The notes beneath the pieces are model-generated. The model was not told the DNA's origin. It saw nothing but the letters and a program-made list of their open reading frames with translations, and made no database searches. The position numbers and the translations under genes are program-made. From NCBI RefSeq assembly GCF_031127835.1, contig NZ_JARXHX010000011.1, forward strand, positions 115,255 to 179,254: DNA of 64,000 nt, written 5' to 3'. Shown here in pieces: positions 42,858-53,608 of this stretch (positions are counted from its first letter, which is position 1; each line of letters starts with the position of its first letter). Source of the stretch: Pelagicoccus sp. SDUM812002 (GTDB taxonomy: Bacteria > Verrucomicrobiota > Verrucomicrobiia > Opitutales > Opitutaceae).

Positions 42858-45800
42858 CTACCCTACAAACGTGCGAGCGTTCCGGAATAGGCGCATCCAA
42901 GGCGAATCTTCGCCCCACTCCTTAGGCGCCCAGCTAAGCTGCGCCGTACGGAATACACGCTCAGGATGCGGCATCAGGATCGTCGACCGACCATCTTCGC
43001 TCGTCAAAGAAGTGATACCAAACGGCGATCCGTTAGGATTAAGCGGGTACGCTTCCGTAGCATTGTGGTTATTGTCCACGTAGCGAGCAGAGACCAGCCC
43101 GGAAGCATCGCAAGCCGCCGCAGCCGCTGCGCTCTTAAACTCTGCTCTGCCTTCGCCGTGAGCTACCGCTATCGGCAGCACACTGCCAGCCATGTCCTTG
43201 TAGAGTACGCTTGGGCTCTTTTCGATCTTCACGGAAACCAAACGACCTTCATAACGCTCGCTGCGGTTTTGCACGAAGTGCGGCCAATGCGCCGTACCCG
43301 GAATCAAACTACGCAGATTACTCAACATTTGACATCCGTTGCACACGCCGAGCGAAAAAGTATCCTCGCGCTCGAAGAACGCCCTGAAAGCTTCGCGGGC
43401 TTTCGCGTTGAAAAGAATGCTCTTGGCCCAGCCCTCGCCCGCGCCGAGCACGTCTCCATAGCTGAAACCACCACAAGCCGCCAGTCCCTTGAAGTCCGCT
43501 AACGAAACTTTACCATCGAGTACATCAGTCATGTGCACGTCGATTGCCTCAAAACCAGCGCGGTGGAAGGCTCCCGCCATCTCCACTTCTCCGTTTACGC
43601 CTTGCTCGCGAAGGATCGCCATCTTCGGGCGCGAGTCGAAATCCTTACCGACCTGAATATCGAAGGTAAGCTTCGGGTTGATACCCTTATTTGATAAGTC
43701 TTGACGAATCTCTTGCTCGGATTGGGCCGACTCTGGGTTATCGCGCAAGCTCTGCATGCGGAAGGTCACATCCGACCAAATACCGCGAAGCACCGAAAGG
43801 TCTTCGTCGTAAATGTCTTCCCCACCTTGAAGCACCTTGAACGTTTGATCATCGTTGAGAGCTCCGACTACCGAACTACACGTATCCAACTTATAATTAC
43901 TAAGCACCTCAAAAACAGCGTCTTGATCGCTATCCTTGACTTGAATCAATGCTCCCAATTCTTCCGCGAAAAGCGACGCGAAGGCGTCCGTATCGGTGGG
44001 GATCTCCAAATCGACACCAACGTTGCCCGCGAACGCCATCTCGACCGCAGTTGCCAACAAACCGCCATCGGAGCGGTCGTGGTATGCGAGCAATTTCTCC
44101 TCCTTGCCAAGCTGCTGGATCGCGTTCCAGAAATTCTTGAGGTCCTCGGCGCTGTCCACATCTGGCGATCCTTCGCCCATCTGGCTAACGGTCTGGGCGA
44201 GAATGGATGAGCCGAGACGATTCTTTCCACGGCCAAGATCGACGAGAATCAAGCTCGTATCCGAATCTTGGATAAGTTGTGGCGTGAGCGAGAGGCGAAT
44301 GTCTTCGCAACGAGCGAAGGCAGAAATAATGAGCGAAGTCGGAGCAGTGACACGCTTCTCGCCACCTTCTTCCTGCCAAACGGTGCTCATGCTCATGGAG
44401 TCCTTGCCAACAGGAATCGTAACTCCGAGATCAGGACACAACTCCATGCCGACCGCCTTAACAGCTTGATAAAGATCTGCCGCATCGCCAGCCACGGAGG
44501 GAGCTGCCATCCAATTGGCGGAAAGGTTTACTTGCGTTAGCGGGCCAACTTGCGCGGAAGCGAGATTGGTCAACGCCTCACCTACCGCGAGGCGAGCCGA
44601 AGCAGCAGCGTTGTTGACGGCCGTCGGCGTGCGTTCACCGATGGACATGGCTTCACCTGTGTATCCATCGAACGATGACGCTGTCACAGCGCAATCTGCG
44701 ACTGGAACTTGCCACGGTCCGACCATTTGATCGCGATGGATGAGACCCGTAACGGTACGGTCGCCAATGGTGATGAGGAAAGTTTTGTCCGCTACGGTGG
44801 GGTGCGAGAGAACGCGCTTGGTCGCTTCCGCGAGCGTGACGCTGGAGAGCTTAAGCTGCTCTTGCGGACGAACCAGCGATTTCTCGTCACGGTGCATGCG
44901 GGGTGGTTTTCCGAGCAGAACGTCGAGAGGAATATCGATAGGCGTGTTGCCGAAGTGCGGATCGTTTAGAACGAGCCGTCGCTCATCGGTCGCTTCGCCT
45001 ATGATAGCATACGGACAACGCTCACGCTTACAGATTTCTTCGAAGGCCTCGATGCGTCCCCCAGGGATGGCCATCACGTAGCGCTCCTGCGACTCGTTGC
45101 ACCAGATTTCGAGGGGGCTCATGCCTGGCTCGTCATTGTTGATCTTGCGCAGGTCAAAGATACCGCCCTTGCCGGCGTCGTTCACGAGCTCGGGCATCGC
45201 ATTGGAAAGACCGCCAGCTCCGACGTCGTGAATAAAAGAGATCGGGTTTTCAGAACCGAGGGCCCAGCAGCGGTCAATAACTTCCTGACAGCGACGCTCC
45301 ATCTCCGGGTTGTCGCGCTGCACAGAGGCGAAATCGAGATCCTCGTTGCCGGTTCCGCTATCGATAGAGCTCGCCGCTCCGCCGCCCAAGCCGATGAGCA
45401 TGGTCGGACCGCCGAGCACTACGAGCTTGTCGCCAGCATGGACTTCGCCCTTTTCGATGTGCTCTGTGCGGATGTTGCCCAAGCCGCCGGCGAGCATGAT
45501 GGGCTTGTGGTAGCCGCGGATTTCCGGCCCGTTAGCGCCAGGAACTTCCTGTTCGAACGTACGGAAGTAGCCGAGAATGTTGGGACGGCCAAATTCGTTG
45601 TTGAAAGCGGCCCCGCCGAGCGGTCCGTCGATCATGATATCGAGGGCAGATACGATACGCTCCGGCTTGCCGAATTCCTTCTCCCACGGCTGAACAGCTC
45701 CTGGTAGTCTTAAATTGGATACCGTAAATCCATTTAAACCAGCCTTAGGCTTGGAGCCTATCCCAGTCGCGCCTTCGTCGCGAATTTCGCCGCCGGAGCC

Positions 45801-46733
45801 GGTTGCTGCACCAGGAAACGGGGATATCGCGGTCGGGTGGTTATGAGTCTCGACCTTGCAGAGGATCGCTATGTCCTCGAGGGAGGTTCCGTAAACGTTG
45901 GTCTTCGGGTCAGCGAAAAATCGGTTGCTCTTGCTGCCTTCAAACACGGCGGCGTTATCCTTGTAAGCCGAGAGGATCCCTTCGCTGCGCATCTCGAAGG
46001 TGTTTTTGATCATCTTGAAGAGCGACTTCTCTTGGGCTTGGCCGTCGATATCCCAAGACGCGTTGAAGATCTTGTGTCGGCAGTGCTCTGAGTTCGCTTG
46101 GGCAAACATCATCAGCTCGATATCCGCCGGATCTCGGCCGAGCTTCTGGAAGCTTTCCACGAGGTAGTCGATTTCGTCTTCCGCTAAGGCAAGCCCCAGA
46201 TCCTTGTTAGCAGCGGCCAAGGCTGCACGGCCACCTTCCAAAACCGGAACGGTCGCGTAGGGCTTGGGCTCCTCGTGGCGAAATAGCACCGCGAGCTCAT
46301 TTTGCGTACTGAAAACGACCTGCGTCATCCGGTCATGCAGCTGGGCGTCGATCGCCTTCAACTGATCTACATCGAGGTCGCCGTCCTCAAATTCGATCCA
46401 GAACGAAATTGCTCGCTCCACCCGCTCTAGCTTAGCCAAACCGCAGATGTGGGCGATGTCAGTTGCCTTAGACGACCAGGGAGAAAGCGTGCCTGGACGC
46501 GGTGCCACAATTCGTTGCAGGCCAACAGGTTCATGCTCTTCGAGCGTGGGACCATAGGTCAGCAGCTTGGCGAGGACCTCATGCTCGTCAGCCGTGAGAT
46601 CACCTTCGATTTCGGCAGCATGCAGGTACTCAGCGTAAACGGATTTGACCGGCAGGCCCGCTGCGGAGAGAGCAGCCTGCAGCTTTTGCAAACGGAAGTG
46701 AGAATGAGAGGGCGCGCCACGAAGGATGATCAT
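42858..46733 (-). CDS. purL: phosphoribosylformylglycinamidine synthase, single-chain
   Basis: 1291 residues, the large proteobacterial/eukaryotic-type PurL. It amidates FGAR to FGAM using ATP and glutamine in the fourth step of purine synthesis. N-terminal PurS-like domain, then FGAM synthase lobes ([65 protein letters not shown]). The C-terminal glutaminase carries the nucleophile Cys in GVCNGCQML, an AHGEGRAEF segment, and His/Glu in PHPERVFR. Length and motif order are complete. It is monocistronic. Confidence 0.96.
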   Translation of the reverse strand: MIILRGAPSHSHFRLQKLQAALSAAGLPVKSVYAEYLHAAEIEGDLTADEHEVLAKLLTYGPTLEEHEPVGLQRIVAPRPGTLSPWSSKATDIAHICGLAKLERVERAISFWIEFEDGDLDVDQLKAIDAQLHDRMTQVVFSTQNELAVLFRHEEPKPYATVPVLEGGRAALAAANKDLGLALAEDEIDYLVESFQKLGRDPADIELMMFAQANSEHCRHKIFNASWDIDGQAQEKSLFKMIKNTFEMRSEGILSAYKDNAAVFEGSKSNRFFADPKTNVYGTSLEDIAILCKVETHNHPTAISPFPGAATGSGGEIRDEGATGIGSKPKAGLNGFTVSNLRLPGAVQPWEKEFGKPERIVSALDIMIDGPLGGAAFNNEFGRPNILGYFRTFEQEVPGANGPEIRGYHKPIMLAGGLGNIRTEHIEKGEVHAGDKLVVLGGPTMLIGLGGGAASSIDSGTGNEDLDFASVQRDNPEMERRCQEVIDRCWALGSENPISFIHDVGAGGLSNAMPELVNDAGKGGIFDLRKINNDEPGMSPLEIWCNESQERYVMAIPGGRIEAFEEICKRERCPYAIIGEATDERRLVLNDPHFGNTPIDIPLDVLLGKPPRMHRDEKSLVRPQEQLKLSSVTLAEATKRVLSHPTVADKTFLITIGDRTVTGLIHRDQMVGPWQVPVADCAVTASSFDGYTGEAMSIGERTPTAVNNAAASARLAVGEALTNLASAQVGPLTQVNLSANWMAAPSVAGDAADLYQAVKAVGMELCPDLGVTIPVGKDSMSMSTVWQEEGGEKRVTAPTSLIISAFARCEDIRLSLTPQLIQDSDTSLILVDLGRGKNRLGSSILAQTVSQMGEGSPDVDSAEDLKNFWNAIQQLGKEEKLLAYHDRSDGGLLATAVEMAFAGNVGVDLEIPTDTDAFASLFAEELGALIQVKDSDQDAVFEVLSNYKLDTCSSVVGALNDDQTFKVLQGGEDIYDEDLSVLRGIWSDVTFRMQSLRDNPESAQSEQEIRQDLSNKGINPKLTFDIQVGKDFDSRPKMAILREQGVNGEVEMAGAFHRAGFEAIDVHMTDVLDGKVSLADFKGLAACGGFSYGDVLGAGEGWAKSILFNAKAREAFRAFFEREDTFSLGVCNGCQMLSNLRSLIPGTAHWPHFVQNRSERYEGRLVSVKIEKSPSVLYKDMAGSVLPIAVAHGEGRAEFKSAAAAAACDASGLVSARYVDNNHNATEAYPLNPNGSPFGITSLTSEDGRSTILMPHPERVFRTAQLSWAPKEWGEDSPWMRLFRNARTFVG

Positions 46734-46810
46734 AACGCTGGCAAACTGAGAGCTTACCGCTTGCCCGACAAGCGCGGAGTCGGGAAAAAACTAGCCGACT
46801 CCCAATTCGC

Positions 46811-47989
46811 TCACTCCGGCATCGGAAAGCTCTTCGACAAGCCCGCTAGCACAAAGTCGCAATACAGTGACGGCAAGGAGGGCTTCAACTGCCCATCAAA
46901 TTCCCGCAACCCTTCGTAATCGCCAGCTGCCGCCCACTCGTAGACGGGCGCGCTGTTCGCTTGCCAAGGCTCCAGGTAAACCACGGGACAATCGAAAATC
47001 CGGCTCGCCAAAAGGTTCCTCGCCCAAAGGTAGCCCCAATCGTCGAGGGGGTGAGCATTGCCGCTCTCATAGAGGTAGGCAGGCAGGCCAGTGTGCTCGC
47101 GGATCGATTCTACGAGAGCGGAGCCCACCCGCTCTTCCTGCAAGTGGTAACCCTTGAACAAGCGAAGCAATAGCTCCAAGCGCTGATCTGGCGAAGCGAG
47201 CTCTCCTTCTAAATAACAGCCGTTGATCAGAACATGAGCGTCGTTCGCTTCGTGCAGCTCAGGATTTTCTGGGTCGGAAAAGCCGCTGGCGTTCAAGTGA
47301 ATGGCCAGCGCCAAATCCGCTCCGCCCCAATCTTCGATGCGGTCCGCTCTAGCCCGAATTTCCGCTGTTCGATAAAACAATCGTTCCGCTAAAGCCTGCA
47401 GCCTCTCGTCTCCCTCCCCGAGTCGTGCTTTCGCCTCTCCCAAAAAATCCTCAACGCGCAAGCCTGTCGTCGGCACTGCGGACTCCCGCGTCAGAAGCAC
47501 TTCCGCCCCCAAAGCTCGCAAACGATCAGCCAGTCGCTGCGCGATCGCTAACGTCAAATCTCCCTCTTGCACGAGCGGCCCATCGCCGATCTTAAACGAG
47601 CGCTCTTCCACCGGTCCCCACTCTCCGCCGATGTGCCCCGGATCGAGAACGATACGCAGTCCCACAAACCCACGAGGAACCTCCAGCTCCTCTCGATCTT
47701 TCTGCTCCTCACCCGCGAATCGCAAAAAAAGACGCTCCCCGCCGAGAGCTTCACCCTTCTCGATCCAAACACCGTCGGCCTCCACCTGCATCCACGACCG
47801 CCAATCGACGATAGGCGCATAAGTCCGATCCATCGCCTCCTCAAAGAAGCTTCGGCTCGCGGTGCCCTGAAAAGCTTCCAACTCATCCCAATTCCGCTCC
47901 GAGTACAGGGCTCGATAGATCGCGTCCGGATCCGCAACCGCCGAAAAAGCGAGCAGGCCATGCAGCCAAAGTAAGGGAAGGAAACGCAT
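46811..47989 (-). CDS. N-acetylmuramoyl-L-alanine amidase (Amidase_3)
   Basis: 392 residues from the ATG at 47989, which has a GGAG ribosome site six bases upstream. Signal peptide ~1-20 (LLWLHGLLAFSAVADP). A ~115-residue N-terminal domain precedes the catalytic Amidase_3 domain. The zinc ligands and catalytic Glu appear as LDPGHIGG, QEGDLTLAIAQRL, LAIHLNASG and a C-terminal VVYLEPW. It hydrolyses the amide between MurNAc and L-Ala of peptidoglycan in the periplasm. The divergent neighbour (69 bases away) encodes enzymes that process the released peptides, pointing to a murein-turnover locus. Confidence 0.86.
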   Translation of the reverse strand: MRFLPLLWLHGLLAFSAVADPDAIYRALYSERNWDELEAFQGTASRSFFEEAMDRTYAPIVDWRSWMQVEADGVWIEKGEALGGERLFLRFAGEEQKDREELEVPRGFVGLRIVLDPGHIGGEWGPVEERSFKIGDGPLVQEGDLTLAIAQRLADRLRALGAEVLLTRESAVPTTGLRVEDFLGEAKARLGEGDERLQALAERLFYRTAEIRARADRIEDWGGADLALAIHLNASGFSDPENPELHEANDAHVLINGCYLEGELASPDQRLELLLRLFKGYHLQEERVGSALVESIREHTGLPAYLYESGNAHPLDDWGYLWARNLLASRIFDCPVVYLEPWQANSAPVYEWAAAGDYEGLREFDGQLKPSLPSLYCDFVLAGLSKSFPMPE

Positions 47990-48058
47990 GCCGCACTCCA
48001 TGCAACTCCCAGGCCAAGGTCCACTGATTTGGCGAGAAACTTGCTCCTGCCACAGTCA

Positions 48059-49866
48059 ATGCTGACCTGCCAGATCCATGTCTACTCCCTCGAGCTGAAA
48101 CAGCCCTGGTCCATCGCCAGCAGACTCGGCCAAAACCAACGCGGTATTTCCGAGCGGACCTGCATCCTCCTCAAACTCTCAGACTCTCTGGGAAACTCTG
48201 GACTCGGCGAAGCCGCTCCCGTCTCAACCTACGGCGAAACAGCTCTCAGCACTCTACGCTTCCTCCGCGAGTTCGATTGGACCCGCCTCAGCTTCCACAA
48301 ACTAGAAAACAGCTTGGAATACTTGCACGCTTGTCTCCCGGAAACAACGCTGCCAAGGCTAGCATCGATCTCGCCCTACACGACGGGGCAGCAAAAGCTG
48401 CCGGCCAAGACCTCGTCGCATTCCTAGGCCTTCGCCCAACGCTCGGCAACCCCGTCGCAACCTGTTTCAGCATTGGTCTCGGCAGTCCTGACGAAGTTAA
48501 ACGGCGAACCGCGGACGCTCTCCGCTTCCCTGCGCTGAAACTCAAGGTCGACGCCCGCTCCTTCGAAGCCTCAATACAAGCCCTTCGAGAGTTCAGCCCC
48601 GACAAGCCGCTCCGCATCGACGGAAACGAAACCTGGACCACGCGCGAGCAAGCCCTCGACGCCATCAATACAATCGCTACCTACGGACCCATTGAATTCG
48701 TCGAACAACCCATGCCACGAGCCACTTCCCTCGAAGACACGGTCTGGCTCAAGCAACACAGCCCCCTGCAGCTCGTCGCTGACGAGTCCTGCTCGCGACT
48801 CGCAGATCTCGACGACTGTTCGCAAGGTTTCCATGGCATCAACGTCAAACTATCGAAGTCTGGCGGCATCGCTCCAGCCCGCCGACTCACGGCCTCCGTC
48901 AAAAACCTCGGATTGAAGGTTCAATTCGGTTGCATGATCGAAACCAGCCTCGGGATCGCCGCTGCTTTACAATTGTCATCCCACGCGGATTGGCTTGACC
49001 TCGACGGGGCCCTACTCACCCGAAACGATCCCATGCAAGGCGTAGTTGAAAACTCCGGACAGCTTTGCTTCAACCCCAGCGGCGAAATCCTAGGCCTCCG
49101 AGTGACGCCGCGCCAAGACTACTGGGCCGAGCTTCCTCCAGCTTCCAAGCCGATCGCTGAGCGCTCCCGCACGCCAACCGCCCATTCTATCTACGGCTCC
49201 TCCGTCAATGGCATCCCTCTCGAAGTCCACCTACCCAGCTCAGGCCGATGCGACCTGCTCATCTTCGCCGCCATCCACGGTGAGGAACCCGAAACAACCA
49301 CCCTGCTTTCCAAAGCACTGCGATCGTTGGATCAAGCCTCGCCTCGCTGCGCGACAGTGCTCTGCGCAAATCCCGATGGCACGCTCCTCGGGACACGCGT
49401 CAACGCCAACGGCGTCGAGCTCAACCGCAATTTTCCCGCGAGCAACTGGCAAGCCGAACCGGTAACCACAAAATGGGCACCCAACCATGGCTATGTCTTT
49501 CACTCAACCGGATCGCATCCAGCCTCCGAGCCCGAGACCCAGGCCCTCACCCTTCTCGTCGAATCGCTAGCTCCCAAAACGATCATCTCCTTGCACGCGC
49601 CGCTAGCGTGCGTAGAGGACCCAGAATACAATCCGCTCGGATACTGGCTTTCCAAACGAACTGGACTGCCACTCGTCGGAAACATCGGCTACCAGACGCC
49701 AGGCTCCTTCGGCAGCTGGGCCAAGGAAAAAGGTTGGCACGTAATCACCTACGAGTTGCCTCCGCTTTCCGTATCCGCCCTGCATGACAAGCATCTCGAC
49801 AACTTGGTAGAACTTCTCCGCTACGGCCTCGATGCCTGCAAACCAAAACTAGTATCCAAAATTTGA
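48059..49866 (+). pseudogene. L-Ala-D/L-Glu epimerase fused to MpaA-type murein peptide amidase, frameshifted
   Basis: The coding sequence starts at ATG 48059 (MLTCQIHVYSLELK) and runs in one frame to about 48340. It then continues a frame away, with the homology crossing smoothly from HACLP to GNNAAKASIDLALHDGAA. The first part is an enolase-superfamily dipeptide epimerase with intact KLK (48538-48546), RIDGNE, EQP, ADES and NVKLSKSGG catalytic sites. The second (from ~49190) is an M14-type MpaA peptidase with HGEEPE, RNFP, SLHAP and TYELP. In E. coli these are separate neighbouring genes (ycjG, mpaA) that degrade murein tripeptide. One indel breaks the gene; the rest is undamaged, so the event is recent or a sequencing error. 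Confidence 0.8.
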
Positions 49867-49878
49867 CATAATCGATTG

Positions 49879-49910
49879 AGCCCTCCGAATCGAGACGATC
49901 GCGGAGGGCT
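49879..49910. terminator. hairpin between convergent genes
   Basis: AGCCCTCCG-N14-CGGAGGGCT, a nine-base perfect stem with a weak T-rich flank (GTTCT), at the ends of the fused murein gene and the EF-hand gene. Confidence 0.55.
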
Positions 49911-49942
49911 GTTCTATCAATCTAAATCAAATACGAGGATCT

Positions 49943-50359
49943 TTAGCTCTGGCCTTCGCTACGCCACTTTCGAAGCGTCGAAAAGGCTTGGCCAAGTTCC
50001 TCAAGGTCTAGTTCCCAGTTACCATCGGCGTCAAAATTAGCCATAATGAACGTCGCTGCCAGATCGGGCGTTCCTAACATCGGGTCCTCCCCATTCGATT
50101 CTAGGCGAGCTCGGAGGACCATCGCCTCCGCTGCATCGCCTTCCTCGACTCTCGAAACCCGTTCCCAAAGCCGGTCTTCGAGCGCCTGCAAGGCCACTTT
50201 CAATTCGGCTTCATTGACCAAGTGATCTTGGTTCAAATCCATTCGGGCAAGGAAACCCTCGAACGACTTTTCCGTACTAGGATGGGAGCGAGCGACTGCA
50301 GGCGAGGTCGCGAGGAAACTTGAGAGAACAAGAGCAGCGAGAGCGAGTTTGGTTTTCAT
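49943..50359 (-). CDS. exported EF-hand protein
   Basis: 138 residues with a signal peptide (~1-23, LALAALVLSSFLATSPAVA). Two EF-hand loops bind calcium: DLNQDHLVNEAE (~41-52) and DADGNWELDLEE (~110-121), separated by a helical spacer. The second loop has all the usual ligand positions; in the first, position 5 is Asp-His. Small periplasmic calcium-binding protein of unknown partner. Confidence 0.8.
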   Translation of the reverse strand: MKTKLALAALVLSSFLATSPAVARSHPSTEKSFEGFLARMDLNQDHLVNEAELKVALQALEDRLWERVSRVEEGDAAEAMVLRARLESNGEDPMLGTPDLAATFIMANFDADGNWELDLEELGQAFSTLRKWRSEGQS

Positions 50360-50595
50360 CCACCCAATTTAACCCACTAAAATTACATGCAAACCGCTAC
50401 CCCAATTACAAAGCTGTCATATCCAATCACACCTCGAATCGGACGAAAAAAAGGAAGGGGAATCACCCCCTCGCCGCGAAGACAATACCGAAGATATCGC
50501 TGGTTAAGCATACTTGCTTCGAGTCTCTGGTTTAATCGAAGCCACTGAACGCCGATACCTAAGACGAAAACGCAAGCCACCCCATTTCGAAAACA

Positions 50596-52995
50596 ATGAC
50601 CGTCAAGGACTATTCTCTATCGTTTCCCCCCACGACAGCAGCTAGTCTGAACGAACAGCTTGACGCTCTCTTGAGGCTGCACGGCATGCTCGGTTCGGAG
50701 TTGTTGGCCCACAGCTTAGACGCCCTCTCGGAGTTCGCATTCGTCACCGGAGAGGATGGAAGAGTAGCTCACGCGAACCCTTCCCTGAAGGACCGAACCG
50801 AAACTGAGAAAATTAACCCTCTTAATTGGTTGGAGGAGCGAGTACCCGGAGACCAGCTGCCCAGCACCGGCGCTTCTGGCGTAGTCTGGATGCCCACTCA
50901 CAACGGACACTCTATCCCAGGATTCATGGTCGTCCGCCCAAGCGGGCAAGGCAGCATCGGGCTCATTCGCAATCTTCCGGCCGAAAAATCGAGTACTGTC
51001 AGTCAACCGGGAGCTGACTCAATGGCAGAGCATTGCATCGCCCTCGTAGAAAACGCGTCCGAGGGCCTCGCTTCTATTTCCCAAGAGGGTATTCTGGAGT
51101 TTCTCAATCCCGCTTTCGCCGTCGCCCACTCCACTTCTTCCATGCCGTCCCTGGTCGGAACGCCCTGGCTGGACCTGCTGGATGAGGACCAGTCGAAACG
51201 CTGGATAAGCGAGATCATTCCATCGATGACCTTCACGGACAGCTGGAGCGGCAGCTTCGCCGGTCGCGATATCTCACTAACCGCCTCTTCCCTAGGAAGT
51301 ATCCTCGTCTGCTCTCGCGAGCATCAGGAGAACACCTCCAACCAAGCCGACCTCCTGCAAATCAAGCAAGAGACCGAACACCTTTACCAGCAGCTCGACG
51401 AGGCTATCGCCAAAGCAAACCAGGCTGCCCTCGAGGCCGAACTCGCCAATCAGGCGAAGAGCGCTTTCCTCGCTTCCATGAGTCACGAGATCCGCACTCC
51501 CATGAACGCGGTCATCGGTCTCACCGGAGTGCTCCTCGATACAGAAATCGACGACGACCAACGCGACTACCTCCAGACCATTCGCGCGAGCGGCGACTCC
51601 CTGCTCGTCCTCATCAACGACATACTCGATTTCTCTAAGATCGAATCCGACAAGATGGAGCTAGAAAATCGACCCGTCGACCCGCGTTGCTGCGTCGAAG
51701 AATCGCTCGAACTACTTGCGGAGAAAGCCTCCAGCAAAGGGCTCGAACTTTGCTACGAAGTGCAAGGCGAGATTCCATTCGGCATCCTAGGAGACGTCAC
51801 CCGTCTGCGCCAGATTCTCGTCAACCTCGTAGGCAACGCCATCAAGTTCACCGAGATGGGCCAAGTCGAAGTCCTGCTGAGAGCTAAAGAGACCACGGAC
51901 CTTGACTGCATACTCGAATTCGAGGTGCGAGACTCCGGTATCGGTATTCCCAAAGAAAAGCAGGACCGCCTATTCAAGTCCTTCAGCCAAGTTGACTCTT
52001 CAACCACCCGCAAATACGGCGGCACAGGACTCGGACTCGCCATATCCAAGAAACTAACCGAGCTAATGGGTGGGGAAATGAGCGTGCGGAGCGAGAAAGG
52101 AAAAGGCTCCTCATTTATCTTCTCAATTCGGGCAGAGAGAACCTCTCCCGTAGTCTACTCGCCAGAGATCGACAACAGGGGATGCTCCCTTATCTCCCAA
52201 AAGTCCCTTCTGCTGGTGGCTCCCAACGAGGTCATCCGGGAGTCACTCGCGAGACAGCTCAGAAAATGGGAAGCCACTATCCATAGCTGCGGTTCCATCG
52301 ATAAAGCACTCTTGCTTGCGGAAGCCCAAGACTTCCAATTGATACTCGTTGACCAACGCTACCCAAAGGTCGAACGAGATAACCTGCTCAATTCCGTTAG
52401 CTCGAAAAACCAAAACCCGAGCCTGATCAAAATAACGCCATATGGCAAGAGCACCGATCAGGACTCCAAGTACTCGATCTCAAAGCCCATCAAACCAAGC
52501 AACCTGATCGACGTAATTGGAAAGTCGCTACAAACGAACGGAAAAACAAAAAAGGCGAGAAAGGACGCACGAGAAAACTCAGCTTGCAAACTCGGCAAGA
52601 CTCACCCGCTGCGCATCCTCATGGCCGAGGACAACAAGATCAACCAGAAGGTCGCCAGGCTTGTCCTCAAGCAACTCTCCTATCAAATAGACATCGCGAA
52701 TGACGGACTTGAAGTCCTCGAAAAACTCGAGAGCAACAACTACGATGTCATACTTATGGACGTACAAATGCCCAACATGGATGGATACGAAGCTACCCGC
52801 GAGATTGCCAAACGCTTCCCGGTCGAGCGGTGTCCGTATGTCATCGCGCTTACAGCAAATGCTATGCAGGGCGACCGTGAAAGAGCGATCGCAGCCGGCA
52901 TGCACGATTACGTAAGTAAACCGATACGCCCAGAAAAGATTGGCACGGCCCTCGAGAAGGCCTATCAACAGGCCAAAACTCAAAGAAGCAACTAG
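50596..52995 (+). CDS. hybrid sensor histidine kinase with pseudo-receiver and receiver
   Basis: 799 residues, no transmembrane helix. N-terminal PAS-like regions (~40-125 and ~140-225), coiled coil (~250-285), HisKA with His297 ([18 protein letters not shown]), ATPase motifs ([33 protein letters not shown]). A first receiver at ~540-640 keeps the fold and the central Asp586 (LILVDQRYP), but its acidic pocket is replaced by VAPNE. The second receiver at ~675-795 is canonical (MAEDNKINQ, Asp722 in [13 protein letters not shown]). BarA/RpfC-like relay. The 131-residue gene behind it is probably cotranscribed. Confidence 0.9.
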   Translation: MTVKDYSLSFPPTTAASLNEQLDALLRLHGMLGSELLAHSLDALSEFAFVTGEDGRVAHANPSLKDRTETEKINPLNWLEERVPGDQLPSTGASGVVWMPTHNGHSIPGFMVVRPSGQGSIGLIRNLPAEKSSTVSQPGADSMAEHCIALVENASEGLASISQEGILEFLNPAFAVAHSTSSMPSLVGTPWLDLLDEDQSKRWISEIIPSMTFTDSWSGSFAGRDISLTASSLGSILVCSREHQENTSNQADLLQIKQETEHLYQQLDEAIAKANQAALEAELANQAKSAFLASMSHEIRTPMNAVIGLTGVLLDTEIDDDQRDYLQTIRASGDSLLVLINDILDFSKIESDKMELENRPVDPRCCVEESLELLAEKASSKGLELCYEVQGEIPFGILGDVTRLRQILVNLVGNAIKFTEMGQVEVLLRAKETTDLDCILEFEVRDSGIGIPKEKQDRLFKSFSQVDSSTTRKYGGTGLGLAISKKLTELMGGEMSVRSEKGKGSSFIFSIRAERTSPVVYSPEIDNRGCSLISQKSLLLVAPNEVIRESLARQLRKWEATIHSCGSIDKALLLAEAQDFQLILVDQRYPKVERDNLLNSVSSKNQNPSLIKITPYGKSTDQDSKYSISKPIKPSNLIDVIGKSLQTNGKTKKARKDARENSACKLGKTHPLRILMAEDNKINQKVARLVLKQLSYQIDIANDGLEVLEKLESNNYDVILMDVQMPNMDGYEATREIAKRFPVERCPYVIALTANAMQGDRERAIAAGMHDYVSKPIRPEKIGTALEKAYQQAKTQRSN

Positions 52996-53021
52996 GCTTC
53001 TCAAGTACAGAGTACCTGTCG

Positions 53022-53417
53022 ATGCCTTACAGAATCAATTGGAAATCAAGCTACGTCCTTTTCGAATACTTCGGAAAGGTCACCTGCGCGGACATCGTTG
53101 AAAGCAATAAAGAAGTCTACGGTGACGAGCGATTCGATGACCTTCGCTGGGAACTTGTTTCTTTCGATGAGGCAGAGTCAGTCGCCTTCAAAGAAAATAG
53201 CATTCGCCTCATAGCGTACATGGACCAAGCCGCCGCTCGCAGCAATCCTCACATTACCGTCGCCTTTCAAGGGACGACGAAAATTCTCAAAGAAGTGGAA
53301 GTAGCCTACTCGAATACAGGTTCAAAACCGACTTGGCCGGTTGTGCATTTCGAAACCCGCGAGGAAGCCCTAGCTTACCTCACCGAAAGCGAAGAATGCG
53401 CCGATAAGCGCCATTGA
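53022..53417 (+). CDS. STAS/SpoIIAA-like small protein
   Basis: 131 residues, 26 bases after the hybrid kinase on the same strand. It opens YVLFEYFGKVTCADIVESN and continues with alternating strands and helices ending FETREEALAYL. This is reminiscent of SpoIIAA/STAS-like proteins often encoded beside signalling kinases, but the match is weak. Function unknown. Confidence 0.6.
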   Translation: MPYRINWKSSYVLFEYFGKVTCADIVESNKEVYGDERFDDLRWELVSFDEAESVAFKENSIRLIAYMDQAAARSNPHITVAFQGTTKILKEVEVAYSNTGSKPTWPVVHFETREEALAYLTESEECADKRH

Positions 53418-53543
53418 AAGATGGCCACCTTTCTCTTCTTCCCAAGCAAGGTGTAACCAAAATCCGATTACAAATTCGGCTTCTTCGATTCGTCCGATTT
53501 CTCGCACCTTCCTATCTCCTTCAGAAAAGGAAGAGACATGAAA

Positions 53544-53573
53544 AAGCGCTCCAGCACTTAGACCGGAACGCTT
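53544..53573 (-). terminator. Rho-independent terminator of the gene at 53609-54889
   Basis: On the minus strand AAGCGTTCC-N12-GGAGCGCTT (one G-U pair) runs into TTTTT. Confidence 0.75.
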
Positions 53574-53608
53574 CGAAAATCCTACTTTAAGAGGCTTAAC
53601 CTAGCGGT

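Noticed and set aside
48320..48360. Programmed -1 frameshift in the epimerase-MpaA gene
   Set aside because: No slippery heptamer in the zero frame and no obvious downstream structure; a simple indel is the better explanation.
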